Below are positions 1 to 2,694 of a DNA stretch of 5,362 bases, in pieces. The position numbers and the translations under genes were made by a program. Position 1 is the stretch's first letter. Every line of letters begins with the position of its first letter. This DNA comes from Deltaproteobacteria bacterium (GTDB lineage: Bacteria; Desulfobacterota; Desulfobacteria; Desulfobacterales; ETH-SRB1), in NCBI GenBank assembly GCA_019314185.1, contig JAFCZU010000260.1:1-5362 (forward strand), given 5' to 3'. The notes under the pieces are model-generated. The model was not told the DNA's origin, searched no databases, and saw nothing but the letters and a program-made list of their open reading frames with translations.

Positions 1-179
1 ACGGATACAAATTCAAAATGAGCTTCGGGATTCCGGTAGCTCTACAGATTCATTTTTTTTCAAAGAACAAAAACGGTATCGGTTACATGCAAAAACCTAA
101 CCGGACATTACTGGACCAAAATAGAACAATATGGATTAGGAACGAAACAACCTTGAGGGCGTATCCACGAGTTGGGTGA
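1..179 (+). other. Possible 3' tail of an upstream gene, frame ambiguous
   Basis: Two plus-strand frames are open from the left edge. Frame 2 runs from base 2 to a TAA at 98-100 (32 residues), ending in a basic aromatic stretch (KEQKRYRLHAKT) that vaguely recalls the closing wing of an OmpR-type DNA-binding domain. Frame 3 runs from base 3 to a TGA at 177-179 (58 residues) and includes an ATG at 87. All three minus-strand frames meet a stop within the first 52 bases, so a minus-strand gene entering here is unlikely. Neither frame has a recognisable domain or a good ribosome binding site. If a gene enters from the left, only its last few dozen codons are visible. The resemblance to a winged-helix end is inference and weak. 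Confidence 0.22.
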
Positions 180-230
180 AGCATCGTTTTGTTCCGTTAG
201 GGACAATAAGGATTCCCCTAACTCGTACGC
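139..230 (+). repeat. Overlapping inverted repeats, two alternative folds
   Basis: Three stems can be drawn. Stem A pairs 139-148 (GGAACGAAAC) with 186-195 (GTTTTGTTCC), 10 bp with one G-U. Stem B pairs 196-202 (GTTAGGG) with 216-222 (CCCTAAC), 7 bp perfect, directly abutting A. Stem C pairs 159-162 plus 167-173 (GCGT, ACGAGTT) with 220-230 (AACTCGTACGC), 11 bp with a 4-nt bulge. A and B can coexist. C crosses A and shares bases 220-222 with B, so C and A+B are mutually exclusive. No T-run follows, so a terminator is not supported. It could be a small structured RNA, a hairpin-forming DNA element, or chance. Confidence 0.4.
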
Positions 231-239
231 CGCATGCAA

Positions 240-272
240 CTGGCAGCATCATTTTGCTCAACAGTCTGCCAG
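240..272. repeat. Inverted repeat CTGGCAG/CTGCCAG
   Basis: A perfect 7-bp inverted repeat (240-246 with 266-272) encloses a 19-nt loop. It continues the run of hairpins that begins at 139. It may be a protein-binding site or an RNA stem; a single 7-bp match in a region this size is also compatible with chance. Confidence 0.3.
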
Positions 273-276
273 AATA

Positions 277-309
277 GGCAATCACAAAGAGTTTTATGTG
301 ATTGTTGCC
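277..309. repeat. Inverted repeat CAATCACA/TGTGATTG
   Basis: A perfect 8-bp stem (279-286 with 297-304) has a 10-nt loop and can be extended by a GG/CC pair (277-278 with 308-309) across a 3-nt bulge. A T-rich stretch lies at 321-327 but is too far from the stem for an intrinsic terminator. The half-site order (TCACA then TGTGA) is opposite to a CRP box. Confidence 0.35.
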
Positions 310-484
310 AGGTAGTCATAATTTTTGTAGTTAAACATAAAAAATGGAACATATCAAATCGAAATGAACTATTTTATCAATAAGATCATGTAGTCTGGGT
401 AATTCTTTCGTGCTGCAATGAACCTCCAGTGGTTACAAAGGCAGGGTCTGATCTTCGTTGATGCATTCACTCAGAAACAATTAC

Positions 485-518
485 CTCTTGAACTTAAGTT
501 CAGTCGCTGTTCGAAGAG
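485..518. repeat. 14-bp perfect palindrome and overlapping stem
   Basis: Bases 489-502 (TGAACTTAAGTTCA) form a gapless 14-bp perfect palindrome, the kind of symmetry a dimeric repressor would recognise. Overlapping it, 485-493 (CTCTTGAAC) can pair with 509-518 (GTTCGAAGAG) with one bulged base. The palindrome centre lies about 125 bp upstream of the predicted -35. An operator role is inference; no regulator is identified for it. Confidence 0.4.
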
Positions 519-593
519 CATCTTACCTGGCCGGTATGAGTCGTTCTGTTAAGCCCAAGATAAACTACCAACTTTAGCCGGTAAGTCATCGAC

Positions 594-613
594 TTTCAAT
601 CAATTTTCAATCA
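594..613 (+). promoter_or_regulatory. Direct repeat TTTCAATCA, 11-bp period: candidate winged-helix operator
   Basis: The 9-mer TTTCAATCA occurs at 594-602 and again at 605-613, exactly 11 bp apart, ending 8 bp before the -35 element. Known OmpR/PhoB-type domains bind tandem direct repeats with about an 11-bp period, often just upstream of or overlapping a -35. Gene 1 downstream carries exactly this type of DNA-binding domain. Autoregulation of the cassette by its own FHA-winged-helix protein is therefore a reasonable inference, not something the sequence proves. Confidence 0.5.
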
Positions 614-621
614 TACACCTA

Positions 622-650
622 TTGTCAGCATTATTTGACTGTGTTAATAT
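622..650 (+). promoter_or_regulatory. Sigma70-like promoter
   Basis: TTGTCA (622-627, five of six matches to TTGACA) and TAATAT (645-650, four of six matches to TATAAT) are separated by 17 bp, the optimal spacing. Transcription would start near 657 and give a leader of about 70 nt before the GTG at 730. An alternative -35 (TTGACT, 635-640) has no good -10 at the right distance. This is the only credible promoter seen for the cassette. Confidence 0.55.
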
Positions 651-715
651 TTCACCAAAATTAAGAATACCTTGATGGCAAAGAACGGCTGATATTAATT
701 TACACTGCAAATGGT

Positions 716-721
716 GGGAGG
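716..721 (+). promoter_or_regulatory. Ribosome binding site GGGAGG that fixes a GTG start
   Basis: GGGAGG lies 8 nt before the GTG at 730, a strong Shine-Dalgarno at ideal spacing. It supports GTG as the true start of gene 1 over any downstream ATG. Confidence 0.75.
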
Positions 722-729
722 ATTCAAGA

Positions 730-1500
730 GTGCATAAACAACCCAAAAAGCCAAACAGTATTCAAGTCGGAAAAAAAAATGAAATAAACCCATTTATTGA
801 GGTTCGTGGACCAGGTGATACCCATTATAAATTCGATTTAAAAAACGTCCAGACTATTATCGGCCGACTTCAGGATGTCAATGAGATTGCATTAGAGCCT
901 GATCCTCAAAAGCTTGTCACACGCCATATGCACTGTGCGATAGAAATAAAATCCCATTTTTACTGGGTGGTGGACAATGCCAGTAAGAATGGGACGTTTC
1001 TTAAACGTTTAGATGTGGTCAAGCGGATATTGGGTGAAGAAAAACTTCAACATCGAGATACCATTCGCATCCTTGCCAATATTGAGTCTAATGGCGAACA
1101 CAAGTATTGGGAGTTGCAATTCATTGATCCCCAAACCACGGAGGGCGTACTTACTTTCACAAAAAAACAACATCTTGAATATGACTGGGTCCAGGCAAAA
1201 TTATTCCTTATCAACGGCACAATCCGAACAGAAATAGGAGGATTAACGCCGCAGGAACATAAGTTAATCCGGTATATGGAGCAACAAAACAAAAATAATG
1301 AGAATACCACAAAGATGTGCACATATGAAGAACTGCTGGCAGCTATTTGGGACGAACAGCAGTACACGCATACTAAAAATGATATTGCTCGTCTGATATG
1401 GGGCTTACGCAAAAAAATAGAAATTGATCATCAGAATCCTGTATTTCTGATAAATGTCAGAGGAATAGGGTACCGGCTCATCATAAATGCGTCGGTATGA
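730..1500 (+). CDS. FHA domain-winged helix (OmpR/PhoB-type) transcriptional regulator
   Basis: A 256-residue cytosolic protein with two domains. Residues about 22-115 form an FHA domain, a phosphothreonine-reading module: G45-R46, T64-R65 with H68, and N83 followed by SKNGTF (85-90) match the conserved FHA loops. Residues about 168-253 match the OmpR/PhoB-type winged helix: an LTPQEHKLI start, EELLAAIW, a recognition-helix segment ending LRKKI (226-230), and the closing wing VRGIGYRL (243-250). No receiver domain or membrane segment is present. Known analogue by logic: EmbR of mycobacteria, whose FHA domain docks its kinase PknH, but EmbR carries the winged helix at the N-terminus, so the order here is reversed. 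The next gene is a kinase 9 bp downstream, making it the likely partner. Likely role (inference): turn Thr phosphorylation into transcription control, possibly of its own promoter. GTG start set by GGGAGG. The gene looks more AT-rich than its neighbours. Confidence 0.9.
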   Translation: MHKQPKKPNSIQVGKKNEINPFIEVRGPGDTHYKFDLKNVQTIIGRLQDVNEIALEPDPQKLVTRHMHCAIEIKSHFYWVVDNASKNGTFLKRLDVVKRILGEEKLQHRDTIRILANIESNGEHKYWELQFIDPQTTEGVLTFTKKQHLEYDWVQAKLFLINGTIRTEIGGLTPQEHKLIRYMEQQNKNNENTTKMCTYEELLAAIWDEQQYTHTKNDIARLIWGLRKKIEIDHQNPVFLINVRGIGYRLIINASV

Positions 1501-1509
1501 GAAAACCTT

Positions 1510-2610
1510 ATGGAACTATTAAAGGAAAATCAAATCATTCGTGGAACGTATGAAGTGGAAAGGCTTCTTGGTGTAGGGGCTTTTGCTGAGGTGTACAGGG
1601 TAAAGCATCGTTTTTTGGGACGTCAGGCCATAAAGATTTTCAAGTCAATTGGCATGACGATGGAGGAAATCAAGGTACTGATGGGGGAGGCCATTATACT
1701 TTCCCGAATGGGGCATCCAAACATTATCCGGCTTTTTGATGCTGATGTAATAGAAACTTCATGGGGCACCTGTGGTTTTTTCACCATGGAATACGTGGCA
1801 GGCGGGAGTCTGGAACAATTCTGGAGGTCGTATGGGGCACAGCTTGTTCCTGTTGAAACGACCGTGGATATAATTAAACAGGTTTGCCGGGGATTATCAA
1901 TTGCGCATTGCGAAAATCCCCCCATAATTCATCGGGATATAAAGCCTGCAAACATTCTTGTCGGGTATGATGCCGACGGATTGCGTGTACGGCTCTCAGA
2001 TTTTGGACTTGCTAAAAAAGTAAACCCGCTGACATTTCTTGCCAGCGCCAGGGGTACCCTTGCATTTAAAGCACCCGAGGCTTTTTCCAAACAGGGTGTT
2101 GATTCCAGCGCCGGGGATGTATGGTCAATAGGAATGACTCTTTACCTTCTTTTGACAGACCGCCTCCCATACTCTACTTCCGAAGAAATTGATATGGATG
2201 ATGTTGCCCACTTTGATCGCCCTTTAATACCACCAAGCAGGTTCAATGTGATGGTAGACCCACTGCTGGATCAAATCGTTTTTCGGGCACTGAATCAGGA
2301 CCCTGAAAAGCGCTATGCAAATGCCAGGAAAATGCTCAAAGATATGGTCCGGTGGAAGCCGCAATCCATTGAATGCCAGCTCAAAATGAAAGGTTTATCT
2401 GAAACAACGAAAAGCGTGTTAGGCCTACATACTGGGCCTAACGAAGAGAAAGCACGGGAAATGGTAAAGCAGGCCCGCGAAATGGTACGTGAAGGTCTAA
2501 AGTTTAATGAGGCGGCAGATATCATGGAAGAGGCCTTCAACAAATGGCCTGTTCTTCGTGATGAGTATGGGTATCAGATTAAGCTATGGCGGCGTGGGAT
2601 AAGCATGTAA
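1510..2610 (+). CDS. Soluble eukaryotic-like serine/threonine protein kinase
   Basis: A 366-residue Hanks-type kinase that transfers ATP gamma-phosphate to Ser/Thr. All catalytic landmarks are intact: glycine loop GVGAFAEVY (21-29), ATP-anchoring K42 in AIKIF, helix-C E60, HRDIKPAN (141-148) with catalytic D143 and N148, DFG (164-166), GT (182-183) with APE (188-190), helix-F D203 in GDVWS, and R268. The activation segment offers T175, S179 and T183 as possible phosphosites. No transmembrane helix or PASTA domain follows, unlike PknB-type receptors. The tail (about 310-366) is helical, contains a repeated AREMV (315-319, 322-326) and resembles a degenerate TPR, perhaps a docking site. The start lies 9 bp after gene 1 with only a weak Shine-Dalgarno, which suggests translational coupling. 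It ends in a double stop TAATAA (2608-2613). Its natural partners by position are the FHA regulator and the large scaffold downstream; substrates are not known. Confidence 0.95.
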   Translation: MELLKENQIIRGTYEVERLLGVGAFAEVYRVKHRFLGRQAIKIFKSIGMTMEEIKVLMGEAIILSRMGHPNIIRLFDADVIETSWGTCGFFTMEYVAGGSLEQFWRSYGAQLVPVETTVDIIKQVCRGLSIAHCENPPIIHRDIKPANILVGYDADGLRVRLSDFGLAKKVNPLTFLASARGTLAFKAPEAFSKQGVDSSAGDVWSIGMTLYLLLTDRLPYSTSEEIDMDDVAHFDRPLIPPSRFNVMVDPLLDQIVFRALNQDPEKRYANARKMLKDMVRWKPQSIECQLKMKGLSETTKSVLGLHTGPNEEKAREMVKQAREMVREGLKFNEAADIMEEAFNKWPVLRDEYGYQIKLWRRGISM

Positions 2611-2616
2611 TAAAAC

Positions 2617-2639
2617 GGTTTATGGTTCACGGTTCACGG
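2617..2639 (+). repeat. Tandem GGTTCAC heptamers in the kinase-scaffold gap
   Basis: GGTTTAT (2617-2623), GGTTCAC (2624-2630) and GGTTCAC (2631-2637) followed by GG make a short array of one degenerate and two exact heptamers, just after the kinase stop. Short tandem heptamers of this kind occur between genes in several large bacterial genomes. The rest of the 84-bp gap holds AAGGA (2679-2683), the probable ribosome binding site of the next gene, 11 nt from its ATG. No terminator is visible, so readthrough from the kinase is likely. Confidence 0.6.
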
Positions 2640-2694
2640 ATAAGTATGTAACTTTTGCAGGACGTAAAAGCAATAATTAAGGACTGACATAACG

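Larger units (their letters stand above)
180..593. other. Gene-poor leader region
   Basis: No ORF of useful length with a ribosome binding site was found on either strand. Frame 1 is open from 157 to a TAG at 313-315 (52 residues) but lacks a credible start, and could be a decayed gene fragment or chance. The stretch is notable for inverted repeats, listed separately, and for a 7-bp direct repeat GCCGGTA at 530-536 and 577-583. No tRNA, rRNA, CRISPR or intrinsic terminator (stem followed directly by a T-run) is visible. It most likely serves as the upstream regulatory region of the three-gene cassette, possibly with a small structured RNA. Confidence 0.5.

Noticed and set aside
95..177. Integron attC-like pair: ACCTAAC (95-101) and GTTGGGT (171-177), 83 nt apart
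   Set aside because: The outer boxes fit RYYYAAC/GTTRRRY, but they pair imperfectly and the inner boxes needed for an attC hairpin are not complementary.
282..301. CRP-like half sites TCACA and TGTGA
   Set aside because: The order and spacing (TCACA-N10-TGTGA) are the reverse of a CRP site (TGTGA-N6-TCACA).
277..327. Intrinsic terminator from the 279-304 hairpin and the T-run at 322-326
   Set aside because: The T-run is about 17 nt beyond the stem, and the stem is AT-rich and weak.
505..520. tRNA T-loop-like GTTCGAA
   Set aside because: The flanking 5-bp stem does not pair and no acceptor, D or anticodon arm can be drawn around it.
635..669. Alternative promoter using TTGACT (635-640)
   Set aside because: No acceptable -10 lies 16-18 bp downstream; TTGTCA/TAATAT with a 17-bp spacer is clearly better.
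1047..1412. Antisense ORF of 121 codons within the FHA-regulator gene
   Set aside because: Cys/Ser-rich shadow translation opposite a gene with clear FHA and winged-helix motifs.
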